DNA of 64,000 nt from Aegilops tauschii subsp. strangulata (lineage: Eukaryota > Streptophyta > Magnoliopsida > Poales > Poaceae). How positions within the stretch are numbered: the stretch's first letter is position 1; the number at the start of each line of letters is the position of its first letter. Shown here piece after piece: positions 20,004 to 29,359 of the stretch. The position numbers were made by a program, and so were the translations under genes. The notes beneath the pieces are model-generated. The model was not told where the DNA came from. It saw only the letters and a program-made list of their open reading frames with translations, and ran no database searches. The stretch spans positions 380,409,792 through 380,473,791 of the forward strand of contig NC_053035.3 in assembly GCF_002575655.3 (NCBI RefSeq), read 5' to 3'.

Positions 20004-20832
20004 TGATACGTCTCCAACGTATCTATAATTTTTGATTGTTCCATGCTATTATATTATCCATCTAGGATGTTTTATATGCATTTATATGCTGTTTTATATG
20101 ATTTTTGGGACTAAACTATTAACCTAGAGCCCAGTGTCAGTTTCTGTTTTTTCCTTGTTTTTGAGTATCGCGGAAAAGGAAACCAAACAGAGTCCAATTG
20201 ACCTGAAATTTCACGGAGATTATTTTTGGACCAGAAGAAGCCCACGGAGTATCGGAGATGGACCAGAAGAGTCCCGAGGCACCCACGAGGGTGGGGGCGT
20301 GCCGTACCCTCTGGGCGCGTCCTACCCCCTGGGCGCGCCCCCCTACCTTGTGGCCGCCTCTGAGACCCCACTGACTTGTTCCCGACGCCAACACCTCTTA
20401 TATATATCCAAACTTCCATAACATAACCTAGATCGGGAGTTCCGACGCCGCAAGCCTCTATAGCCACCGAAAACCAATCTAGACCCGTTTCGGCACCCTG
20501 CCGGAGGGGGGAATCCCTCTCCGGTGGCCATCTTCATCATCCCGTCACTCTCCATGATGAGGAGGGAGTAGTCCACCCTCGGGGCTGAGGGTATGTACCA
20601 GTAACTAGTGCACCTATACAATTTACCATTGTATTGGGTGTGTTGGGGACACAAGAGACTCTTTGGTATTTGGTTGCAGGGTTGTTTGAGGGAGACCATC
20701 TTCATCCTACACCTCCCATGGATTGACAAACCTTAGGTCATCCACTTGCGGGAAATTTTCTACTGTCCTACAAACCTCTGCACATGGAGGCCCAACAACG
20801 TCTACAAGGAGAAGGTTGCGTAGTAGATATCA
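20004..20832 (+). repeat. 3' LTR of the non-autonomous element, internally deleted
   Basis: 829 bp from TGATACGTC to AGATATCA. Relative to the 5' LTR it lacks the segment matching 15,170-16,045 (876 bp), with the join at GTACCAGTA/ACTAGTGCACC. It has about 20 extra bases near 20,300-20,335, where a CCCTGGGCGCG unit is repeated. The TATA box is kept at 20,399-20,406. Many single-base differences from the 5' LTR show an old insertion. Confidence 0.88.
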
Positions 20833-20916
20833 GTAATGCATTACGAACGTAGTATCCTACACTAGTATCATATGCATGGTACTAGTATATGATACTCACC
20901 ATTACGACCAGCCTTA
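20833..20916. mobile_element. Tourist-type MITE, right half, plus TTA target duplication
   Basis: This is the other end of the MITE that begins at 14,389. The inverted repeat CCATTACGACCAGCC ends at 20,913 and is followed by TTA. It contains TAGTATCATATGCATG motifs facing those in the left half. Confidence 0.82.
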
Positions 20917-21360
20917 GGCGCGATGCATTAACTACCCACCCCGTTCCCTGTTTTTTGCCACGAAAAAAGAAATCACCGAATAGGAGATCTGGGGTGCGTA
21001 TGCATTCAATGACTTGAGACTACTTAGCACAACATTTTTGCTTACATGCATTAACATTTTATTAGTTAAATCAAAGGTCAAAACTTGGCGTAAAATGGAA
21101 AGGGGCTAATAAACCAGTAAACATCAAAGTTCTCTTGTTTTGCCCCAACTTGGTCTCGGTGAGATGACTATACTGCACCAGCACGGAGGGAGGGCCGAGG
21201 AGTAGATGGTCAACACACACGTGAATGCAATGCAGTCTGCACTTCTCATATAAAGGCTCCCCACCAGTACAATCTACGAAATCCTACGCACCTACGCACC
21301 CTATCCAAGGGCAAGAGTGATCACTCCAATCGCAAGATCAGTTGACTAGAAGTTAGACCC
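20917..21360 (+). promoter_or_regulatory. Promoter and 5' UTR of the 189-codon gene
   Basis: TATAAA at 21,249-21,254 lies 107 bp ahead of the ATG, giving an expected transcription start near 21,280 and a 5' UTR of about 80 bases. A G-box core CACGTG sits at 21,218-21,223, 25 bp upstream of the TATA box, where bZIP or bHLH factors may bind. No repeat is recognised in this stretch, in contrast to both sides. Confidence 0.55.
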
Positions 21361-21930
21361 ATGGAGGCGATGAGCGCGAGCATCAGCCGGCTATGCCAGA
21401 GAGTCCACGATGCCGGCCTGCGGACCAGCACCGAGGAACGTCTCCACGTCATGCTTGAGGCCGCCAGGGCGAGATGCCTCTTGGGCGACAACTTCGTCTC
21501 CTTGTTCGATGAGGTCCTCGTTGGCTTCCTCGACAAGTTCACCGTCGTTAAGAAGCTCCCGGACGACCTTGACGTATGCCACCAGCCCACGAGCCCAGGC
21601 TCTGTGATGCCCGCCACCCTCAACGGCCTCTATGGTGACAACCTCTTCGACGCACTGGTGGCCCTACAACTGCCCGCCATTGCACCGGAGAATGTCCACC
21701 TCAAGGTCACGCTCACCCCGCAGCGCCTGGCGCAGCAAGACACCATCGACATAATCACCCACGTCTATGTGCAAATCGTCCACAAGGACTACTACGTGCA
21801 AGAGGAGGACAATAGGGCGCTGGCCTTCTTGGACCACAGGGCAACCTTTGACGGCATTGTTCAGAAGCACGTTGAGCTCGCCGCCAATGCCGCTGCTCCT
21901 CACACGTCGGTTGGTGACCCGGTGCACTAG
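21361..21930 (+). CDS. Uncharacterised 189-aa protein, probable host gene
   Basis: A single-exon ORF from ATGGAGGCG (C at -3) to TAG at 21,928. Codons are GC-rich at third positions, as in many grass genes and unlike the AT-rich elements on its left. The predicted product is soluble: no signal peptide or membrane segment, largely alpha-helical N-terminus (ISRLCQRVHDAGL, EERLHVMLEAARARCLL), a central LFDEVLVGFLDKF segment, then IIVTHVYV-like beta residues and an Ala-rich C-terminus. I do not recognise the family. It has its own TATA box and lies in a 2-kb low-repeat island. Because a complete ORF of this length with a promoter sits where nothing else explains the DNA, I treat it as a real gene. 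It could still be a truncated copy of a longer gene. Confidence 0.6.
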   Translation: MEAMSASISRLCQRVHDAGLRTSTEERLHVMLEAARARCLLGDNFVSLFDEVLVGFLDKFTVVKKLPDDLDVCHQPTSPGSVMPATLNGLYGDNLFDALVALQLPAIAPENVHLKVTLTPQRLAQQDTIDIITHVYVQIVHKDYYVQEEDNRALAFLDHRATFDGIVQKHVELAANAAAPHTSVGDPVH

Positions 21931-22967
21931 GGCGTGAGGATGTCGTTGATGGATCCGTATGTATCTTTATCTTTCTGTCAAATCCATGTAGTAGTATATT
22001 TTACTAGTAATTATCTTACCTTTCGCATCAACTTCATAATTTTGGTACGTACTCCATGCATGAACCGCACCAGAACCAAACTTCTCATTACTCTAGGGAA
22101 AATCGTTATTTCTATCTATCGGTCGCACCATGGAGCAGAACGAAATTTTAAAAGTTACAAGTTCAAAAGGACAAGCCTGCCATGTTCACGTCGCACCCCC
22201 ACATGGTTCGTCCGGCACGCCGCTCAAGGGGGAATGCGTGCTGTGTTGCATTTTCACTTACAAGTGGGACCGCAGTTGAGCAAACCGACTACGGCAAACC
22301 CCCACCCCGCCCACCGCGTGATGGCTGAGAAAACTGGAGGGAGAAGAGATGGCTATAGCACGGACTCCAAAAAAATTGGTGTTAGATGGGACTCGTGTGG
22401 GTGGCGTGTGCCGTACTGCTAGACGTGAATGCTAGTTATGGCACATGCCACCCACTATATCGAGGTGCTGGTTACGTAGAGCGAACACATTGTCATGAAA
22501 TTTAGTCTGTGCTCCCTCCTCTCTCTCTCTTCTCAGCCAGCCAGCACAGCCACGGAGCGCATCGTCTGTTTGCTCACATGCGGTCCGACATGTCAGTGAA
22601 AACGCAAGACGACCCACTGAACCTGCACATCTTTCACCTCGACGTGCTGGTGATGAAAAACAAATCCAATAAAGATCTTCAGTGGCCGCTTTTGGAGTTA
22701 CTCAAGAGTAAGATTCTATTTACAGTTTAACCCAACATGCACATCACGTGGCATCAACTAGCACTCCATTTTCTTGCATGACATAACCTGGATACTGGAT
22801 GTCCCACGTGTTGGCAAAAGGAGGAAGAACTTAACCAAATCTTCTCCACATTTAGACGGGAGGAGTAGGAAACACGGCAAGCCCTGTGACTACATCATAC
22901 TACGTACAAGCCCACCTCACGCAGTCACGCTATCACCATATTTCCCGGCCTCCGTGCGACACCTAGC
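21931..22967. other. Low-repeat DNA 3' of the host gene
   Basis: The 3' flank of the gene. I see no second gene and no clear element. Short ORFs (for example 22,509-22,730) lack domains. A CTCTCTCTCTCT run lies near 22,518-22,531. Confidence 0.4.
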
Positions 22968-23300
22968 CACTACAAAAAAAAGACACATCCGTGACATTTT
23001 GGGCTGAACGATTTTTTTGTCATGCTTATGACACTTCTATGACGATAATTGTGACGAAACCCGGTATCATCATAGATGTGGTGGGCTCCTACTTTTATGA
23101 CAAAAAATCATGACAGAAAATGGTCTTTTCGTCCTGGGCGGGCCGGAGACGCAGCTCCATGACATTCTTTGGGCCGTCCATGACGGAAAAAACAGTGGTA
23201 GAAGCGAGGGTGAGGAAAATATCGAGGAGTTCCCGGTTACGGTGGGTGGTCGGGGGCCGAGCGATGCGCGTTTCTCTCATACACGTACGCGCATGGGTGC
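22968..23300 (+). mobile_element. CACTA-like left end (CACTACAAAAAAA) with TGAC repeats
   Basis: CACTACAAAAAAA at 22,968 is a CACTA-type terminus. It is followed by many TATGAC/CATGAC/GTGAC motifs (near 23,028, 23,038, 23,051, 23,096, 23,110, 23,159 and 23,180), which look like subterminal repeats of a family different from the first CACTA element. The matching right end (a complement ending TTGTAGTG) was not found downstream, so the element is truncated or the end has diverged. Its interior probably includes the repeats up to about 26,760. No transposase is visible. Confidence 0.6.
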
Positions 23301-23489
23301 GAGGCGTTGGGCTCAAACTGAACCCAAGCGAGGCGTTCGCCTACTGAACCCGAGCGATTGCACTGCAGGCTACGCGTTACTGAACCCGAGCGATCGATTG
23401 ATCTGGCTGTTAACTGAACCCGATCGAGCAATTCCTTCGCTACTGCTGCTAACTGAAGTCGATCGAACCCTGCTGCCTCCTTCCCTTGA

Positions 23490-24030
23490 TGAACAGTGAG
23501 TGTTGTTGGGGGGTGGATGAACAGTTCCTGGTGGGGGCTGGATGAACAGGACCCCGTGGTAGTAGAGGCCGTTGCTGCTGGATGAACAGGACCCTGATCG
23601 AGCCCGTTGGGGGTGGATGAACATGACCTCGTGGAGGGATGGATGAACAGGACCCCGTGGAGGGATGGTTGAATAGTAGCCGGTGGAGGGCTAAATGAAC
23701 AGTAGCCCGTGGAGGGGTGGTTGAACAGGACCCCATGGAGAGGGCTGGTTGAACAGTAGCCGGTGGAGGAGCGGTGGAGGCTGGATGAACAGGACCCCGT
23801 GGATGAACAGTCGCAGGTGGAGGCTGGAGGAGGTCGACGGTGGATGAACAGTAGCCCATGGAGGTTGGAGGAGGTCGACGGTGGAGATGAACAGTAGCCC
23901 GTGGAGTCCCGTTTTGCGGTACGCCACACCCCTCCTGATCAACAGGACCCTGTTTCGACCATAGGAGGTCCAAGAGATGTCTGTTTCCTCCGTTTTGCGA
24001 TACGCCAGACCCCTCCCGATGAACAGGATC
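23490..24030. repeat. Minisatellite of GATGAACAG units
   Basis: About sixteen copies of TGAACAG followed by (T/G)A(G/C)CCCGTGGAGG occur at spacings of mostly 25-28 bp, sometimes 35-40. The block is open in several frames on the minus strand and translates to Ser/Pro/His repeats, which I take as an artefact of the repeat. Confidence 0.85.
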
Positions 24031-24454
24031 CCGTTTCGACCGTGGCCGGTCGAACACAAGGCCGTTTCCTCCGTTCTACAGTACGCTAGGCCTAGTTTCA
24101 ATCAGCTGTTCCATCCAAGCCGATTGGCTCCTGATGAACACGACGACACTGTTTCTCCGTTCCGATCCAGCCATGTACACGAGCCCTGGCCGTACGTATG
24201 CGCGAGTAGGCGTTCGAGACCCCGCCCGTATGTACGTACGTGGCCGTATTTACTTTCTTCCACCCTGGCTATATGTACGTGTACACGCTACGTGCGCGCC
24301 TCTACTACGACACGTGCCCTTCCTTACTCGGCCACGGTTCATCGCTGCAGCCTATAGACAGACCAATCGACCAGTATGTATGTACACGTTCGCGACCAGA
24401 ATGACAATGCTACGTACGCTTCGACTAGGTGGGTCCCAACTGTTAGGCACTTCC

Positions 24455-25720
24455 TTGTGTGCGAAGATGTAGCTGGTGGGTCCCAGCTGTCCGGGGGGAA
24501 ACATTTTTTTCACGAAATACGGTGGCCCGTCCGGTGGGTCCCTGCTGTCAGGTGGAGGAATCATTATTTTCCGCGTAATAAGGAGGCACTTCCTTGTTGC
24601 GGCCGTGGACCCAGCTGTCAGCCTCTCCATGTATAGTACTCTTCGTATGGAAGTCGTTCGTTGACCACATTGACCACGCCGCGCCCAGAGCACCAAGGCG
24701 GTGGACGACGGCGGGGCCTTGGAAGGGGACGACGTGGAGCCGGGGAAGACGCGGCAGTGGATGCCCACGCGGAGAGGAGTACGAGGGTTCACTGGTTCGG
24801 CTTTGGTGTGAGGCTGCCGTCGCCGTAGAATAACATGGGGTGTGGGTGAGTAGAGGGATGGCCTGGCCAGCGGTGGGAGTAGTAGGCGGCGGTGAGGCCT
24901 CCGCGGCAGCACAGCCGGCCACGGGAGGCAGGAGCAGGCGGCATGACCGGCGCTGGATTGGGCGGCTGGAGCAAGAAGACCAGAGGTGGAAGAAGCACTA
25001 CGGTCGTTGGATGGACATCGTACGTTCACTGGAGCTAGAATCATTCATATTGACTAAGTAGACAAAGCCCTCCATCCCCATAAACTTAGTAGGCCCACAA
25101 GTCAGCCTCCCACTATTGTGGGTCCCAGCTAGCAAGGGGAGTATTCATTTTTTTTGTGCGTAATAAGGAGGCACTTCCTTGCGTGCGAAGATATAGCTGG
25201 TGGGTCCGAGCGGTCAGCGGGAGTATTCTTTCTTTTTGGTGTAATAAGGAGGTACTTGCTTGCGTGCGGCCATGGACCATGTGGGTCCCAACTGTCAGCC
25301 TCTCCATGTACATCCCTCTTCTGATGTTGTCATTTGTTGACAACGTTGACCATGCCGTGCCGAGAACACCAGCGCGATGGATGACAGCGAGACCCAGGAA
25401 GGGAATGGCCTGGAGGTGGCAAAGCCACAACAGTGGAGGGATGTGGGTGAAGTAGAGGGATGGCCTGGCCAGCGGTGGGAGTAGTAGGGGTGGTGAGGCC
25501 TGCGCGGCAGCACAGCAGGCCACGGGAGGCGGGAGCAGGCGGTCCCGCCGGCGCTGGATTTGGCGGCTGGAGCGAGAAGATCAGAGATTGAAGAAACACG
25601 ACGGCCGTTGGATTGACATCCAACGGTTACGTCTGCTAGAATCGTTTGTTGACGTATATAATAAGTAAGAAAATCTTGCATACACGTCAACTTAATAGGC
25701 CCACAAGTCAGACCATTCCC
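24455..25720. repeat. Two direct repeats of about 600 bp with GTAATAAGGAGGCACTTCC
   Basis: Blocks at about 24,455-25,105 and 25,125-25,720 share the same order of segments: GGTGGGTCC.AGCTGTC, GTAATAAGGAGG.ACTT, TCAGCCTCTCCATGTA, TTGACCA..TTGACCA, GTGGGAGTAGTAGG.G, GCAGCACAGC.GGCCACGG, GGCGCTGGATT.GGCGGCTGG and TAGGCCCACAAGTCAG. A third, partial copy is at 26,310-26,760. I assign these to the interior of the CACTA-like element starting at 22,968, but the linkage is inference. Confidence 0.75.
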
Positions 25721-26309
25721 TTTTTTTAATAATTTATATATAGCTCATTGCAACTTGTTATGCAATTTATTGCAGTCCTTTTTTTTGTTGGATAGGGCCA
25801 AGGTTAAAAATTTAAATGAAATTTCGCATATTACTGTGGGTTCCGAACTATTTTTAATACCGAAATGTCGAGCGAGATTTAAAGTACTTTGAAGATATAT
25901 TTAAATTAGGTTAAAGCCCACTGAAATTGGAATCTGAAAATGTGAAAAAATAATCAGAAATTATAAAGTAATTGCCAATTTGTCATCTGTTTTAATATTT
26001 ACAACCCATTTCATAGAACTTTCAAGATTTGCAGGCGTCTTGAAAGAGTTGCAGCCCATCAGGGCGTAGAAAAATAACTAGGCCTGGATTGGGTATTCTT
26101 AAGAAAAAATAAACTAGGCTCATTTTCACAAAGAAAAAATAGTTGGGCTCGTCATGGGGTGAACATAAAATATAAGCCTGGTCTAGACGGGCCACAGTGG
26201 AGTTGAAACCTACTCCGTCTCAACAATAACAAAAAAATAACTTCTCGAGCAGCTACGTCGCAGGTGTTAGCCGATCTTGTGCTGTTCTCTTGTCTATTGA
26301 CAATATACG
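25721..26309. other. AT-rich DNA between direct repeats
   Basis: AT-rich sequence with no recognisable coding region or element end. It separates the second and third copies of the GC-rich block. Confidence 0.4.
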
Positions 26310-26760
26310 CTGACAATGTCGTGGGTCCCAGATGTTAGGAAACCACTAGGAGGAAGCATTTTCTTTTTCCATATGCTGACAACGGAGTATATATAACAAA
26401 AAATGAGGAACTTCCTTGCGTCCGGCCATGGACATGGTGGGTCCCTACTATCATCCTCTCCACGTACACTCATCTGCCGATTCCTCTTGTTTGTTGACCA
26501 TGTTGACAACGCGAGAGGGCGGCGCCGTGGCCAGCGCACCAAAGCGCACGGAGGACGACGGTGAGGCCTCGGACGTCGGCGTTAAAGATTTAGGAGACGG
26601 TGGGGCGGTGATGTGTGCACTGAGGCGCAGCCAGCTGTTGGAGGTGGAAGCAGGCGGCCCCGCCGGCACTGGTCGGTTTTGGCGGCTGGAGGAAGACAGG
26701 ACTAAAGAAACACGACAGACTGTAAAAGCAGCAGGAGTACTGAACAACCTTAACTGAAAC
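26310..26760. repeat. Third, diverged copy of the GC-rich block
   Basis: It shares AGGA.CTTCCTTGCGT.CGGCCATGGAC, GGTGGGTCC, CATCCTCTCCACGTACA, GTTGACCATGTTGACAACG and GGAAGCAGGCGG with the two blocks at 24,455-25,720. The end of the parent element is not defined by any terminal repeat. Confidence 0.6.
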
Positions 26761-26924
26761 CAGTAGGGGCACTTAACAACCATAGTTGAAAGTAGTATGA
26801 GTACTTATACAGGTTCAACCGTACAAAGCACGCCTCGAACAATGTTACTTTGCCTACTGTTATCCAAGGGTGAGGCCGCCAAGCCCCAGGCGCCACCCCG
26901 CATCACAACCTTCTGAAAGTGGCT

Positions 26925-28450
26925 TCATCTCGCAATGTAGTCAATAAATAGGATATTCACTTTAGAGCCATGGAAAAGCAGGAACATAATCTTTTGTCCT
27001 ATTCTCCAAGATGGACGGGCCTTCATTATTTGAGACCACCCATGAATAAGTATCTTTTCACCTCCAAGGGGAATGGAGTAGGTCGATATAAACATCATGT
27101 TGTGACCAAGCGCAAGTCTGACCCGACCATGGTCAAGCATCTGTATAGGAACAATAGAACTGGGCAGTTTCTGTTTCAAGAAGATCACAGCTGTAAAACT
27201 GTGTATAAGCAAGAGTTTATGAACAACATATATAACAGAAAACAGCTCGTACCATAAGTTTCTTGACACAGTTGGACCTGTTCAACGAGTGCAGCAGTGG
27301 CACACATATCCCACGTGGCCTTCCACCATTGAAACGCCCCACAAGGACCTCAAGACGATAAATAAAGTGTAGGAACTTGTGGATGTCGTCCCAGTCAACT
27401 TCAGTGCCATGAGTAACAACCGGGTTCTTATAGAATAACAAACGAGTAGCCTACTTAACTCTGAAAAAACCTACACGTGCCACCAATTATAAGAAAATAT
27501 TATTTAGAAGTAGCATCTACGTGAGAGATTCATTGCTACTTCTAAAGTTAAATTGTGATTAGTTAGACAAAATAGGTAGATTAAGAAGTAATCTTGGCAA
27601 CAAGCAAGAACCAGATACAAAACTAACATGGATGAACAATTGGAACGACATCGGGGTGGAAGATTGCAGTGAAGATGAGACCAGATTCTTCTATTTCCAT
27701 CAACATTCGTGCGCCAACCTTCAGTCTGTAACACTTGAGAAAGTTTATGCAAGTTCAGCCATAAAAAAAGCAGCAATCTTCTTGGTTCATGAACCCAACT
27801 CGGAACTTCTATCCATGGCTTGTCTTCACTGTGACCATTAAACTGGTGTATTCAGTTATGGCAAGTCCGAGCATCTTCAGTACATGTGTTCTGGCAGAGC
27901 AAGGAATGCACTGCAGGAAAAATAATATGAGAACACAATTCCCTATCCAAATCTAGAAATAATTTGTTCCTTCACGTCATTGCTGAACATGGTACTAGTA
28001 TATTTTATCCAAATATAGCAATCCAAATTTCCAAATTAGTCGATAGCATGTTCAAAAAACCCCACCCTCCCGGATAGAAAAGAGGGTTCTAGGAACATAC
28101 TGTGCAAGTTTTAGAATCCTGTGTTAGAATGAGAAGGAAGAAGTGTGGCGTCTCGCCGAGGGTGCAGAAACCTGTAGGGTCCTCACACTTTGGGCACTAC
28201 AAATGAAACACACTAGTTTCAGTAGGAAGAAAAATGCATCAATGGCGGCGGCTGCCATCCTAGGATTACCCGCAACCAAGGTACTTGGATTTATCGGGGA
28301 TGGATGAAGAATTCGTACTTGGTTTTCCATGAGAAAACCCTGTGCAATCGCCGAGAGTGGGTTTTCTCTGAACAAGCAGACGAGGGAGAAGGGGATTCAG
28401 GCCCAGTGAAATATTGCCGCTTCGTCCGTCCAGCTTACTGCTAAAGCTGG
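26925..28450 (-). pseudogene. B3-like gene remnant, copy A
   Basis: On the minus strand a C-terminal exon (27,198 to stop at 26,925) encodes a pattern like a plant B3 DNA-binding domain: KLPSSIV, HGRVRLAL, a Tyr-Ile strand, HGW, then IGQKIMFLL and VNILFIDYI. Upstream pieces include an open segment 27,253-27,430 (HGTEVDWDDIHKFLHF) and a short B3-like C-terminus near 27,640-27,735 (RLKVGARMLMEIEESG). No single frame or splice model joins them without stops, so I call it a decayed gene. Its 5' region (28,380-28,590) is homologous to that of copy B at 32,090-32,310. B3 proteins are plant nuclear DNA-binding factors; this copy is probably not functional. Confidence 0.4.
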
Positions 28451-28600
28451 AAAGGTGGGTGTTTTTTGTGATTTGACGGCTCATTGGGCATTACTACGGC
28501 GCTACGACCGGGGTGTGTCTACCGTGCAGTTGTGCACTCTAATTTGGTGCATATGCCACGTGGACCCCGTTGCCTGATGCCCCACATATCAGCGAAAGGA
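28383..28600 (-). promoter_or_regulatory. 5' region of copy A, repeated at 32,090-32,310
   Basis: Shared blocks with the second site are TTTGTGATTTGAC, GCTCATTGGGCATTACT, TACCGTGCAGTTG.GCACTCTA and GTGGACCCCG. Both copies sit upstream of minus-strand B3-like remnants, so they are probably promoter/5' UTR sequence of duplicated genes. DNA from 28,601 to 28,775 holds only a Stowaway-like end (ACTCCCTCTGTAAGTAT near 28,655). Confidence 0.55.
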
Positions 28601-28775
28601 AGTAGAAAGACAGGAGTAACTAGTTACACATAAATATATTTTTGATAGAGAGATACTCCCTCTGTAAGTATAAAAATCTTTTATATCACAACTTTATACA
28701 TAAGAAAAATCGAGGGGAATATATATAACATATATAATCATAAAAAACAGAGTTTTTTTAACACAGTATAGACAA

Positions 28776-28985
28776 GTTGGTGATGATGGTGTGCCTGCCA
28801 TCCTGCAATATAGGTCGTCTAATTTATTTCTGATGGATAGGAAGGAAACTATGGCTTTGCAGAAAGGTACCCACACACCTCTCCACATTTGCAAATAAGG
28901 CCTTCCCTCGTTCATCCTTTTCTCTCACAAGATAAAATACTCATACAAATGCATCTTGATGTTACATGCAATGCACCGGCATTTT
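28776..28985 (+). repeat. Dispersed repeat, copy 2 (partner at 13,521-13,775)
   Basis: It starts GATGATGGTGTGCCTGCCAT as the first copy does and ends near ATGCAATGCAC. It lies between the two B3-like remnants. The following 28,986-29,359 shows nothing recognisable. Confidence 0.55.
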
Positions 28986-29359
28986 GGGGGTTCGGCTGAG
29001 AATATAATAATTAGACAGGCTCACGGTTCTAGACTTTGGGCACAGGCCGGTGGGCCTGCATGTTTGGGGGCCCATGTGTTCTACCTCAGTGCTTTTCATA
29101 TTGCAAGCGATCGGTACGGCGCTGGATTTAGATGCTGTCGCAAGGCCAATACACAAAATTGAATGAAGCACGACAGCTGTTAGAATGTAATCGAATGACA
29201 GTTCCTAACCAGCAATCAGAGTTGCAATTCTATCAATGATATACCATGTGATAAATAATACCGTCGTACTACTTATACACACAGGACACTTGTTTCACCA
29301 TGCCAGATTATTACATCAAAATCTCTCGGAGGATAGATCAGTTCGGCAGTTGCGTGCTG

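Larger units (their letters stand above)
14587..20832 (+). mobile_element. Non-autonomous LTR retrotransposon without gag/pol (LARD-like)
   Basis: Two LTRs start TGATACGTCTCCAACGTATC and end ATCA. A primer-binding site matching tRNA-Asp follows the left one and a purine-rich tract precedes the right one. The 3.7-kb interior contains one ORF of unknown function and no reverse transcriptase, integrase, protease or recognisable gag, so movement would depend on an autonomous partner. It interrupts a Tourist MITE. The 5 bases flanking left (CTATG) and right (GTAAT) do not match, so no clean target duplication remains. I recognise the LTR start as a common Triticeae sequence but do not assign a family name. 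Confidence 0.88.

Noticed and set aside
14587..20837. A 5-bp target duplication of the non-autonomous LTR element
   Set aside because: The flanking 5-mers are CTATG and GTAAT, which do not match, so I do not claim a duplication.
23237..24101. Minus-strand ORFs of up to 230 codons rich in Ser, Pro and His
   Set aside because: They are translations of the GATGAACAG minisatellite in three frames, with no independent coding evidence.
24352..25690. Multiple overlapping ORFs of 100-230 codons on both strands
   Set aside because: They recur in the duplicated GC-rich blocks with different frames and stops and show no domain, consistent with repeat DNA.
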